Assembly (NCBI GenBank): GCA_947579665.1
Contig: OX388348.1
Span: 12,028,001-12,092,000 of the forward strand
Direction of reading: 5' to 3'
DNA from: Sympetrum striolatum
Taxonomy: Eukaryota; Arthropoda; Insecta; Odonata; Libellulidae
DNA length: 64,000 bases
This document shows positions 23,978-35,787 of this stretch, one piece after another. The notes under the pieces were generated by a model. That model saw only the letters and a list, made by a program, of their open reading frames with translations, was not told the DNA's origin and did no database searches. Each line of letters opens with the position of its first letter. Position 1 is the first letter of the stretch. A program made the translations under genes and the position numbers.

Positions 23978-26305
23978 CGTTGATTCAACTATCATTTATC
24001 AACTCCCTGTTTATCCCCTAGTATTAATAGTTTTCATTAATTATAATCACCGCCGAAATAAGATTTAAACCAGCGCAAAACAATTCAATTTTAATTTCAA
24101 AGATATAGGATCATTTATATTAATTTTTAACTCCTTGATTATAATCCGCGTAGATTTCTTGTCTTATCCGAGTTACATTATGACTCTTAGTTAAATAACT
24201 TCTACAAAATATATCATTCTACTAATATTTTTCGTGAAAAGACTCGAATAAAAATCAATTAAATATTATATGCAAATAACGTTTTATATCATGTGAAGGT
24301 CTGGATGGAACCTCTTGGGACGAAACCTTATCAAAAACAATCAAGACCTCATGTAGAACTATTGCTCAATTAGCACGATTATGATCTGGTAGGCGTTTCC
24401 TATCCAAGTTAATTACTCTCAAAATTATTTGATGTTCCACTGGTCCGAATTGGGATGGGGTTATGATGAAACTTTTTAAACTTCGTTTTCCTCAAACTAA
24501 ACCAGAATATCAAAATGTAAGGAGTGGCCGTAAATATTAATTTTCCTAATTTTACATTGCCTTTCCAGAACATCCGAGTGATGTTAAGTTAACTTGAACA
24601 ACATATAAACTAAATACATAAAGATGATATTTCTCAACGTTTATGCGCTTATGCGCGTTTATGCTATCGTCTACGTGATACTATGAAATGTACTTTAAGT
24701 TCCTTGGTTCGTCAGAGGTATGTAATAGACCACCTTGAACAATGAAAACCAAAGCGAAAGAATCCGAGGTCGTTGGAGCAAAACATCGAGATAGACGAAA
24801 AACTTCACAAAATATTACTCGCTAATTTTGAAAAGAATTTTACCGAAAAATGAACGGAAAGGGAAAGCTAAATCATCCTTGTGTGTGTATTTATTCAAGT
24901 GACTCTCACTTCTCTTTACAGAGATTTAGAACGAGGCGGGAAAGCGAAAGTTCATGCTTATGACTCACGAAGCAAAGCAACAAGCCTACTAGAAAAATAG
25001 GAGTAAGAATAGGCTCTCGAAATGATGCGCTGAACTATGACTAGTTCAGTGATAGCGCAACATCAAAGACTGCTGATGAATATCATCGCAGAGTTCAATC
25101 TAAACTTCGGGTTAATAACTTATATCGATAACTGTCATCGTGGAATGGTATGGCTGTTGCTAGAAAAACCTGATACCTTTACTTTTATGGATATTAAAAG
25201 TAAACGTTAAATAAAGGTTTGAAATTCCCATTTTAACATAAATTCTAATGGTAAAGGTACAAAAAACGAATAATATGAATAATTCGTAGCTATAACGAGG
25301 TGTTCGAATTTTGGAAAGAGCGGCTTGAGGACTGAAGTCCGCCTCAGCCCATGAAAATCACTTTCACGCACAACATCGCAAAAATTATTGCCATCTGTTT
25401 CACTACGGCTAGGTTCCTTTCTCAAACATCGGCTATTCTTCCACATATATGACGAAGCAGATGAGAGTTTCGGAACGATATTTGCAAATATGAACAAATT
25501 ATAAGGCTCGTGTATGGCCTTAAATCGATCGTGTCACATGGTCTAGTTCTATCTAAAAAGGCTTGCATAGAGTTTGAATGATATTCTATAACGATTTTAA
25601 GTTCACAGTAAACCTGCGATAGACTATTTATCTGCAGATATCATATCTATGCTGATGTAAAACAGCCTTATTCTATAAGGGTGGGGTAAATGCCAGCTAC
25701 ACATTTCAACAGGGGTTGTGATTATTGATAAAAATAGTCTATTAATAGTTTTATCTGATTAAATTATAACAATTACGAGATACATATACACTGTAAGTTA
25801 GTGTCTGCTGATGGCCGGTCGAGATGAAGGGGAAAAGAGGGAACCGTATTGCTACAATAAATAATTGTACTTCAAAACGTATTTCGATACTTAAAAATCT
25901 AATACTGCAACATACAGCAATGAAGAAGCATCCAAATTATAGAATATAATAAATAAATATGGAATTATAAACACCATCCGAGTTATGTCCAGCTCTCGTT
26001 TGAAAAATTACAATCAGCATTAATGAATAACTACAATTATACTTAAGGTTAATAAAGAGAAAGGACACAGATAAATTATAGTTTTCGTAATACAATGAAC
26101 TCGCGATGCAATAAACTTCCTATTTTATAAGATCGAATATCTAACGCTATCTGTACATTAGAAAGTTAGAGATAATTGCTTATCATAATCCTGAATAACT
26201 CGAGCTCTACACTTAAATAAAACATTATTTACTGAGCGGAAGATCATTCGAGTAAGAATTCCCTCATCATTTCGCTTTGACTTAGAATGCCTCTTAGCAT
26301 TGTCT

Positions 26306-26325
26306 TACTTACTTACTTACTTGAT
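26306..26325. repeat. CTTA microsatellite
   Basis: Five tandem copies of a 4-base unit inside the left arm. The right arm does not keep the run. Confidence 0.7.
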
Positions 26326-26641
26326 TAAAACGCCTTCCATTACTTTAACATCCCTTACAGTAATAACAGTAATATCGGAGTCTCGTGCACTCTCTAAGCT
26401 TCAACTACTACCGATTATCTTGCATAATACATTAAATTCAATAAATTACTCACAGTGCTTTTAAAAGGTTCCAAACTATTTCAATTAAGCATTCTTTCAC
26501 TTGAACGGCGAATTTCAAAATATTTACAAGCGCAATTACATGACGAGAAACTCTCAATTAAATATAAGAAAACCTAAGTGTTTTAAGTGCGCTTACAAGA
26601 TTGATCAAATTTCGTTCCTCACGTTTCTTCCGCGAAGTTCA

Positions 26642-26719
26642 TTATATGGACATTCCCTTTCGAAACGAAGTACTGCAGAGGCCCATCGATGAAAGGATTG
26701 AAAGTTCAGCTTTTAAAAC
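26642..26719 (-). other. Candidate terminal exon, left-arm copy
   Basis: After a TTTTTCCAG acceptor, the minus strand reads VLKAELSILSSMGLCS... to TAA in phase 0 (26 codons with stop). The right-arm counterpart (32,171-32,248) encodes the same peptide. The two base differences I count within it are both synonymous, and both copies keep an AG acceptor. Unit B upstream ends in phase 0, so the two could be spliced together in frame. Confidence 0.4.
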
Positions 26720-27742
26720 CTGGAAAAATAGAAATACCAAATTAGTAAAACATCAATTAATTTCATCCAGAAAAGTACTGTACTCAATGCCCATGAGTAG
26801 GTATATTTATAAGGCATAAGTTTAAAATTAGAATGTCCGTTATATGAAACCACTATTTCAGCGCCACCTATGGTGTTAGGTATAAGATAAAGGACAGGTG
26901 GAATGCAAACAATCGGATATTTAAATTAACAAATTTTCATGGACAGTGATGAATATCGAAAAAATCATAAATTCGATTTCCTCAAATGAGAAAGCGGGGA
27001 TCCATTTCGGGATTGAAACACGAAACGTATTTATCAATACAATATTAAAGAAGGATAAATTTTATCAGAGGATCAAGGAATAGTAAAACGCATGGTTCTT
27101 TTTTTAAAAGTAAACTAAATCAAATATAGATCGCATGGAGATAAGAACACCGTTAAATCTCAACGATTGCATTGCAAGAATTGAAATATAAGAAATCAAA
27201 AATTTGAGTATAAATATGTGTAGTTGATTCAGCCTGGAGCGCAAACAGCAATGTTCAAGTACCGATTTCCGATGATTTTCCGCATGGATAGTGCAAACAG
27301 CGAGTGCGTAGGAGATTCCCGTTTTCGAGTCCCAAATGCGTTAAACATTTTCTCTAGTTCGATTTCTCCTAAATTAAGCATTCAGGGCGGGTATTACCAT
27401 TGATCACTTAAGCTCCAACTGAATTTTCTTTAATTTGCTTACGTCAACCACTCAAAAACTTTAGACAGAACGAAGTCATCAAATCAAATTCAAATATGAT
27501 TACTAAATCGAATTTTAATCGGAAAATACGTGGAGCCTAAATTTTATGGAGTTCATTATGTATGTAAGTCAGGATTTAAGCGATGCCCGAACTCAATATA
27601 TTATTCAAATACGAAAACTACACACAAAATTCCGCGACAAGAACTTATAAAATACCGGAACTTTTAGCTCACAAAAGCAATTATTTTTATTAAAAGCAAG
27701 AACGCAAGCAATATTTGAATATGGGTTATTCGTTCAACTTAC

Positions 27743-27953
27743 CATTACAAGGAAATCCTTGGTGACGACCACGAACATCTTCAGGTCTTCAAACGTCGTT
27801 TTTTCTTTTTTTAAGGAAAATTCGTTTAAGGAATATTAGTTATCGCAAAAAGAAAACGAAAGGCTTTCAAATGTAACTTACGTTTACCAGATTCCAAATC
27901 CAACGGAAGTCACAAAATTTAAATTGTAACGGAAATTTTAAAACAATCGACAT
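27743..27953 (-). other. Exon-like units D and B, left-arm copy
   Basis: Unit D (27,953-27,882, minus) is a 24-codon frame from ATG, MSIVLKFPLQFKFC..., ending in phase 0 at GTAAGT. Unit B (about 27,800-27,743) reads EDLKMFVVVTKDFLVM and also ends in phase 0 at GTAAGT. The phase from D into B does not fit with the AG sites I can see, so they may not be consecutive exons. The copy in the right arm is almost identical. Confidence 0.4.
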
Positions 27954-28034
27954 AAGTTCTGCAACAGACGGGGTCTAAGCGGCGACTGAGGAAATTTCCA
28001 TCAGGACAACGGTTTCAAAAGGAAGCTGAAATTT

Positions 28035-28040
28035 GATTGG
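28035..28040 (-). promoter_or_regulatory. CCAAT-type site, left arm
   Basis: CGACCAATCA on the minus strand, about 85 bp before the ATG of unit D. The mirror site is at 31,096-31,100. Confidence 0.3.
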
Positions 28041-28723
28041 TCGAATTAGGACAATCCGTCGCTGCCACCCCCCCCACAACTCAAATAAAACATTATTATT
28101 AATAATAATTTTAATTTAATTGACATTCAACTTCATGATATACCTTCTTTATTTAAATTTAATATTGTTTGGAATATTAGTTATCGTTATTAAAAGTATT
28201 TATTTATACATCGAGTTAATTTTGTCGTTTCCTCCAATTGGAATGCTCGAAACATCGTAAATGTTTACCTTTTTAATTATGTATACTGTTTAATTTAATC
28301 ATAAGTTTTGTTATTGTGATACTTCTATTTTTTTACCATCATTACTAAATATCGTTTAATGTTTTTAAAAATTATCAATATAATTAATGACTCCTCATCG
28401 GCCATAACAAAATTATGGAGTTAGCGCATTAGCTAACTTAATGTATTTACAACAGAAAGTATTTTTAAGATTTCTCTTCGAAGTCATTTAAATTAATCGA
28501 AAACGCTGCATTAATTCAGAAAGCTCTAATCATCCAGAAAAAACGAATGCATTACATGATTCTGTAGAATTAAAATCGCTCCGGCTTAAGATTATCTACA
28601 TCACCTCCTCCTAAAATTAAACGGAGACTGATCGCTAAAGGATGCATTCGAGAATAGTATGTTAGAAAAATTTGTAAGACAATAGAATCTAAAAAGAATA
28701 CATTTTTATATCGTTTAACTTAC

Positions 28724-28768
28724 ACGTTTTATATAGCACCTCGAGTCCTACAAAGACCTTGTATCCGT
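28724..28768 (-). other. Exon-like unit C, present only in left arm
   Basis: The minus strand has CTTCTTCCCAG, then an open stretch reading DGYKVFVGLEVLYKT, then GTAAGT. It resembles units A and B. In the right arm the sequence matches up to the acceptor (TTCTTCCTCACAG at about 30,514) and then jumps to what follows the next acceptor-like site in the left arm, so the exon plus its intron is missing there. Confidence 0.4.
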
Positions 28769-29565
28769 CTGGGAAGAAGAACAGAATTCTAAAAACATTT
28801 CAACCACAGTCCATTTCGATCACAATGTCGAAGGTCGCAATTCTTTAGGAACCTCTCTGTTCGATCCGTTAAATGTGCTTCGTAAATCCACAAGAAAACT
28901 TAACAATCACTTTTTATTTATACACTTTTCACACTCATCAAAGGAAAACATATTATAAATACCTTATTACAACTGTTGACAAGCATAAAATCCTCGGAGG
29001 AAGGCGACATATTGTGGAAATCCATCGCAACGTGAGAAGTGGGACAGACTATTGCTTTTTCTGTTTTATTAATCGTACTATCATAATTATTATCCATAAC
29101 ACATCACTATGGCGATGTCGATTATTCACTGTATCCAGTAGTTGATAATAGAACTGTGGAAAAAGTCTCTCTCTCTTCTCTCGTTGTTGACAATAACTTT
29201 TCACTTGAGTATTTCATGAGTTCACTCCCACTATGAACAGGTTGCACACCAATTGTGAAGATTAATCCAATGGGTGACACCGTCTTGAAGAGTTTGCACT
29301 AATTCATTCCATATCGACTATTATTAAAACTTAAACTAACTCAAAGAAGATCGTCATTCCAGTCACGAACTCCATATAATCACGAGGTTTTTACGTGGCT
29401 TTTAACCGCGCTTTTACGCTTTCCGATCGTCAGGAAAAGACTGAAGTGTGCAATTTGCGTGCGAAGAACTATGAGTGATGTGAAGTTACAGGCCATGTTC
29501 ATTGTGCTTCTCACAATGGCGGTCTTTCAGCCCTTCTAAATTTACCTGGATTATATTCTTGAACT

Positions 29566-29699
29566 ATTCGTAACTCAAGTGCATACCGAGGGTAAAGCAT
29601 TCTCAGTTTTATTCACACCATTATTACTTACACTTCGAACATTCACAAGAAAGCCTATTCGTGTAATACTTTAACTTACATAGCATTCCCACAGGAATA
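29566..29699. other. Centre of the inverted repeat
   Basis: About 130 bp that I cannot align between the arms. On either side the arms match through GGTCTTTCAG...CTAAATTTACCTGGA (29,521-29,553 and the complement at about 29,703-29,735). Confidence 0.6.
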
Positions 29700-31182
29700 T
29701 ATTCCAGGTAAATTTAGTAGATCTGAAAGACCTCCAATGTGAAAAACATAATGAACATCACCAGTTACCTCACATTTATCATAGTTCCTCAATTGTGTAC
29801 TTCAGTTGTTTCGTGACAATCGTTAAAACGCAAAAGCACTGTAAAAGACCACGTAAGCGCCTCGTGGTCACAAGTGTGACTGGAATGACGATCTTTTCTG
29901 TGTTACTTTTACGTTTTAATATCCGTAGATGTGAAATGAGTTAGTGCAAACTGTTCAAGACGGTGATACCCTTTGGATTAATGTTCACAATTCGTGTGCA
30001 AACCGTTTACAGTGGGAGTCAACTCATGGAATATTCAAGTGAAAAGTTAGTGTTACCAACGATAGAAGAGAGGTAAACTAGTACTTTTTTCTCAGTTTTA
30101 TTATCCACTATTGGTTTCATTGAATAATCGCCAACGGCGTGATGATATGTTATGGAAAATAATGGCAGCACCATCATTATTTTCTATTCTGTCCGTCTCT
30201 CTTCTCTAGTCGTTGAAAATAACTTATCACTCGAGTACTTCATATCAGATGTGAGTTTTTAGCATTAAAAGAATATATTTGTGAATTTCAAAACTGTGAG
30301 AGTTTAATGTGTTTCTGCGCCGAAAATCTGTTTTATTAACATGGTTTCCTTTAATTAGTGTGAAAAGTGTATAAATATAAAGTGATTGTATTCTTGTGGA
30401 TTTACGAAGCATATTTAAGGCATCAAACAGAGAGGTTCCTAAAGAATTGAGACCTTCGACCTTGTGATCGAAATGGAATGTGGTTGAAATGCTTTTAGAA
30501 TTCTGTTCTTCCTCACAGGCGATCCGTCCCCGTTTAATTTTAGGAGTAACATAAGGTAATCTTGATATTCTTAAGGTGAGGTAATTTTTATTATCCAGAA
30601 ATATGTAATGCACTCTTTTTTTCTCGATGAGTAGATCTTTCTGAATAAATGCAGTGTTTTCGATCAATTTAAATGTCTTCGAGAAGAAATCTTAAAAATA
30701 CCTTCTGATATAAATCCACGAAGTGAATTGATGCGCTAACTCCATTCTTTCGTTATGGCCGACCAGAAGTAATTAATTATATTGATATATTTTTAATATT
30801 AAACGATATTTAGTAATCATGGTGAACAAATAGAAATATAACAATTTCTAAACTTATAATTCAACAGTAATCAATTACGATGTTTCGAGCATTCCAATTG
30901 GAGGAAACGACAAAATTAACTCGATGTATAAATAAATACTTTTAATAACGATAACTAATATTCCAAACAATATTAAATTTAAATAAAGAAGGTATATCAT
31001 GAAGTTGAATGTCAATTAAATTAAAATTATTATTAATAATAATGTTTTATTTGAGTTGTGGGGGGGGGTGGCAGCGACGGATTGTCCTAATTCGACCAAT
31101 CAAATTTCAGCTTCCTTTTGAAACCGTTGTCCTGATGGAAATTTCCTCAGTCGCCGCTTAGACCCCGTCTGTTGCAGAACTT

Positions 31183-31393
31183 ATGTCGATTGTTTTAAAA
31201 TTTCCGTTACAATTTAAATTTTGTGACTTCCGTTGGATTTGGAATCTGGTAAACGTAAGTTACATTTGAAAGCCTTTCGTTTTCTTTTTGCGATAACTAA
31301 TATTCCTTAAACGAATTTTCCTTAAAAAAAGAAAGAACGACGTTTGAAGACCTGAAGATGTTCGTGGTCGTCACCAAGGATTTCCTTGTAATG
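31183..31393 (+). other. Exon-like units D and B, right-arm copy
   Basis: Unit D at 31,183-31,254 (ATG, 24 codons, GTAAGT at 31,255) and unit B at about 31,334-31,393 (EDLKMFVVVTKDFLVM, GTAAGT at 31,394). They are nearly identical to the left-arm copies, lying inside the block of highest arm identity. A CCAAT site precedes them at 31,096-31,100. Confidence 0.4.
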
Positions 31394-32170
31394 GTAAGTT
31401 GAACGAATAACCCATATTCAAATATTGCTTGCGTTCTTGCTTTTAATAAAAATAATTGCTTTTGTGAGCTAAAAGTTCCGGTATTTTATAAGTTCTTGTC
31501 GCGGAATTTTGTGTGTAGTTTTCGTATTTGAATAATATATTGAGTTCGGGCATCGCTTAAATCCTGACTTACATACATAATGAACTCCATAAAATTTAGC
31601 CTCCACGTATTTTCCGATTAAAATTCGATTTAGTAATCATATTTGAATTTTATATGATGACTAAGTTCTGTCTAAAGTTCTTGGCTGACTTAAGCTAATT
31701 CACTCGAAGCTTAAATGATCAATGGTAATACCCCCCTGAATGGGGGTATTACCATTGATCTATATTTGGTTTAGTTTTCCCTAAAAAAAGAACCAAGATT
31801 TTTAGTAATCCATGAGCCTCTGATTAAAATTTATCCTTCTTTAATATTGTATTGATAAGTACGTTTTGTGTTTCAATCCCAAAATGGATCGCCGCTTTCT
31901 CATTTGGGGAAATCGAATTTATGATTTTTTTTCGATATTCACACTGTCCCTGGAAATTTGTTACTATAAGTATCCAATTGTTAGCATTCCACCTGTCCTT
32001 TATCTTATACCTAACACCATAGATGGCGCTGAAATAGTGGTTTCATATAACGGACATTCTAATTTTAAACTTATGTCTTATAATATATACCTACTTATGG
32101 GTGTTGAGTACAGTACTTTTCTGGATGAAATTAATTGATGTTTTACTAATTCGGTATTTTTATTTTATAG

Positions 32171-32248
32171 GTTTTAAAAGCTGAACTTTCAATCCTCTCA
32201 TCAATGGGCCTCTGCAGTACTTCGTTTCGAAAGGGAATGTCCATATAA
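32171..32248 (+). other. Candidate terminal exon, right-arm copy
   Basis: Follows TATTTTATAG, reads VLKAELSILSSMGLCS... and stops at TAA 32,246-32,248. The same peptide is encoded in the left arm. Confidence 0.4.
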
Positions 32249-32995
32249 TGAACTTCGAGGAAGAAACGTGAGGAACGAAGTTTGATCAATCTTGTAAGCG
32301 CATTTAAAACACTTAGGTTTTCTTATATTTAATTGAGAGTTTTTCATCATGTAATGGCACTTGTCAATATTTGGAAATTCGCCGTTCAATAGAAAGAATG
32401 CTTGGTTGAAATAGTTCGGAACCTTTGAAAATCACTGTTTAATTTATTGAATTTAATGTGTTTTGCAAGATAATCGGTAGTAGTTGAAGCTTAGAGAGTG
32501 AATGAAATTCCGATATTACTGTTATTACTGTTAGGGATGTTAAAGTAATGGAACGCGTTTAAATGAAGTAACTCTGCTTTCTTAAGTAAGGCATTCCAGT
32601 TCAAAGTGAAATTATGAGGGAGTTCTTACTCGAATAATCATTTTAGCATCAGGATAAAGGAGTAATTTATTGCATCGCGAGTTAATTTTATTACGAAAAC
32701 TATATTTTATCTGGTGCCTTTTCATTTGTTAACCTAAGGTATAATTATAATTATTCATTGATACTGATTGAAAATTTTCAAACGAGAGCTGGACCCAAGT
32801 AACACGACACCGTTGGGCCAACGTTGGCAAACCGTTGTTGTCCACGGTTGGCCAACGGTATGGAATGGCACTCCGCCTTACCGTTTGCCAACCCACCATT
32901 CGCCTACGTTGGGCCAACCAACACCAGCCAACAGAGGCCCAACCGTAACTTCGTTGGCCCTACCTTGGGCCAGCAAAGTAATTACTCTTTGCCAA

Positions 32996-34900
32996 CATTA
33001 ATGCTACCCTTTTCCAACAGGAAATGCACCTTTCATATTATATTTAAAATTACGCAGAGGTAATTCAAGGAGTGAAATAATAAATACCAAGAGATATACA
33101 TAAAAACGTTTGTCATATATTTCCCAAAATGACAAAATGGTTTACAAAAGATGTTTTATCTTTGAAATTTTGCAGCAGTACACATTTAACAACTTGTCTG
33201 CATTAATAATATAATTACACTGACGAGCTCTTCCTTCAAAAATTCATAATTTACTTCTGTGAAATGATTCTTCAAAGTAGTTGCTTTTCTATTGGAATAC
33301 ATCAGTGTAAGACCAATAAATTCACAGCTTTACTAACGGATTTAATAATTACAACATTCATGTCATCACTGAGGAAGGGGGTACTTTCTACCTCCTAAGA
33401 GAATTGGTTGAACAACCACGGTTGTTTTAACTGCAGTTTTCAGGTTCATCAACATCATCCTTTGTACGAAATGGAACCTTTAAATTTTCTGGTATTGTGA
33501 ATTCAGGATCCTAAACTGCTGAATTGCTTGGGATTATTTTCTGTAGTATTTCATCTTGTCTTGCATATATCTCGTGTATTTTTTTCTAGATGGGCCAAAT
33601 GTCTAGCTATTACATCAAAAGCTGAAAAAATTACATTTTAAAAGTTAAAATTATAGTTAAACTATAAGTAACATCACCTCTTAAAAATTATGAATATAAG
33701 AGAATCTACTAACTCTTTGATTTCAATTTTTTCTCCTTGAAGACCTTTACACTTGAAGTAGATGGTACTGAAAGTTCAATAACATCAACAGTAGAAGCTG
33801 GAATAAAAATTGTTGTTGCAGGTAGACTAATAATACATAACAGATAGTGTAAGTATATACAGGTTTCCTCATTAATGTATACATACCTATATTTGTGAGG
33901 ATTGAACTAGCGATGTTATTCTCGGAGGAGATGGATAAGGCCGCTCACAGAACTCCTCTACTCTTGTAGTAGGTTGTTCTTCACTCGAATCATCTAAAAT
34001 GTAGCTCCTAATTATTTACCTTTTACGGATTGTTGTGTCAGAAACAACAACCAATAAATATTGTGCATTCCGTTCTTAGTAGTCGAGTTGAATTAGAGAG
34101 ATCATCTGCGCAGAGAAGAGGAACCACTACAGCACAATAACAATCACGCATATCCATTCCCGACAAGCGGAAATACCACTAGCATTACCTAGCGATAGTA
34201 TTTGTAAGTATAGTAAACTCCCGTTGATCGGGGCGGCGCACAGTGGGGCAAAATGCCTAAAAGTTGGACATTATAAGTAAATCTCATCTGATCGGTTTGA
34301 AATCCGGTATGAAATAGTTTTTGAGGTCACTAATTCCGAATATGACATTGAAATTATTTTGAAATTATTATTTCGCAAACAAATTCACATTTTTTGGCAA
34401 AAAATACAATATTCTTATATCATGCCCATAAAAAACGTGACTATAGGTTTCGTGATCACCGATTGTGCATATGAAACTGATTTTTGTAAACTATTCTTTT
34501 GTGAAATCATTTCAGTTTTTATCAATAATGTGGATTAATAATTTTATATTATTTTTTAAATCCATAATTACAATTTTATGCGTACTTTTATTTTAAAATC
34601 ATTCCAAAGAAGTTATTTAAATATGTTATTAAATACATAATATCACAAATACATTATACAAATATAAACACAAATATATATAGTATATAATATAAACAAT
34701 TATTAAAAACAGGCTCTGATCCGTTCAAAGAATCATCTTAGCACACAAACACTATACCATTGTACATAATTATCGTTTCCAATTTTGATAGAGCATATGT
34801 AAAGTTAACAAACACATTTATGTAAAACATTACTATATCACAGCTTATTTACTTATAATTTGAAAAGGCACGCGCACACACACTCATACACACGCAAACA
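32996..34900. other. Interior of the 5.28 kb element, no gene seen
   Basis: AT-rich, with TAT-rich low complexity near 34,640-34,710. It lies downstream of the minus-strand coding unit and is probably untranslated. Confidence 0.4.
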
Positions 34901-35787
34901 CTAATTACTCTCCGATTCCGATCCGTCCGAAGAATCATCTTTCGATCCAGATTCTGTTGGGTAAGATTCATACAATATTTGCAAGGCCTCGGAAGATAAA
35001 GCTTTCGATGGCTTGGAACGCATTACAACCTGGCTGGAAATGATAGGGTCTGAATGCAACATCATTCGTACAAACAAGTCCTCCATGGTCTTCTTCCTAG
35101 AGCACTTTCGCGTAAAATCTTCCCTAAATTTTCTTAACAATTTATTGCATGCTTCCTGTGCTTCCTCGGACATTTGTCCGATTGGCAGCAATGCATTTTG
35201 TATAACATCTCTTCCATGCAATAGTATTTTATGCACAGTTGTTGGCATGCAGAACCAGGGATATAACTGTACAAAAAGCCGTGCGGTTCTGATGGCATAC
35301 TCTTCGTAGATATCTACATTTATTCTGTATCCAGAAGACAGAACTAGCAGAATTGTGTGGAATCTCCGAAGAAGCTCCAAATTTAGGCCTGTAATACTGG
35401 CGGAAATTTCCAGATGCTCGAAAAAGCGGCGAGCTGTGTTGCCATCATTACTGCTACCATACAACTGCTTTGGCCGGTCAACTATCAAACTAAGCTGTCT
35501 TAAAAAATCAGACGAAAGCCTGGAGTCTGCTCACTGCTGCAACTGGGATCCTCTTGTGACATACCAAAGCAGATCCCAGTGTCCAACCATATTTTGTGGT
35601 TCGCCAGAAACCGAGATTCAGTATTGCTGCTTTTTTTCCACCTCTTCTTAAAATTCGTCAAGAGCCGTCTCACTTGCATCTTTTCTTGATCAGTCAAAAT
35701 GTGTTTTACATTGTATTTTGACAATATTGCCTGCTGTAACAGTTCGTAATGTGCTGAGGCCTCCACTGTCCACTGGGTCCGTGACAA
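34901..35787 (-). pseudogene. Transposon-encoded protein of an orphan family, deleted and frameshifted
   Basis: The N-terminal piece (35,787-35,500) starts MSRTQWTVEASAHYELLQQA and is basic and helical. After a frameshift near 35,500 the frame 35,488-34,901 reads IVDRPKQLYGSSNDGNTARR, FFEHLEISASITGL, MPTTVHKILLHG, LPIGQMSEEAQEACNK and FTRKCSRKK, ending SDPIIS and an acidic serine tail. I recognise this C-terminal block as a family common in hemipteran and cnidarian repeat sequences but cannot name its enzyme class. The usual long middle region is missing, which suggests an internally deleted copy. It lies well inside the 5.28 kb element and is probably its own gene. Confidence 0.6.

Larger units (their letters stand above)
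23110..24435. other. Segment found only in the left arm
   Basis: The right arm goes directly from sequence matching 24,436 to sequence matching about 23,110 (junction near 39,455), so this ~1.3 kb is either a left-arm gain or a right-arm loss. It holds a CCAAT-type site and an exon-like unit on the minus strand, resembling those at 27.7-28.05 kb. I found no terminal repeats. Confidence 0.6.
18110..29565 (+). repeat. Left arm of a giant imperfect inverted repeat
   Basis: Sequence here reappears in reverse complement between about 29,700 and 45,830. Examples are GTTTATGCGCTTATGCG (24,640) against its complement at 39,240, the poly-C run with flanks at 28,060 against 31,060, and the unique block 19,100-19,550 against 44,150-44,600. 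Identity varies from near 100% (about 27,500-28,270) to roughly 75% near the centre, by eye. Left-only material lies at about 23,110-24,435 and at the exon-like unit near 28,640-28,770. Confidence 0.9.

Noticed and set aside
30245..30667. 140-codon minus-strand frame near the palindrome centre
   Set aside because: The left-arm counterpart is full of stops and no domain is recognisable.
26501..32389. Similar 62-63 codon frames in both arms (26,501-26,692 plus; 32,201-32,389 minus)
   Set aside because: Several of the few differences change amino acids, and the similarity is explained by the inverted repeat. The opposite strand gives the better exon candidate.
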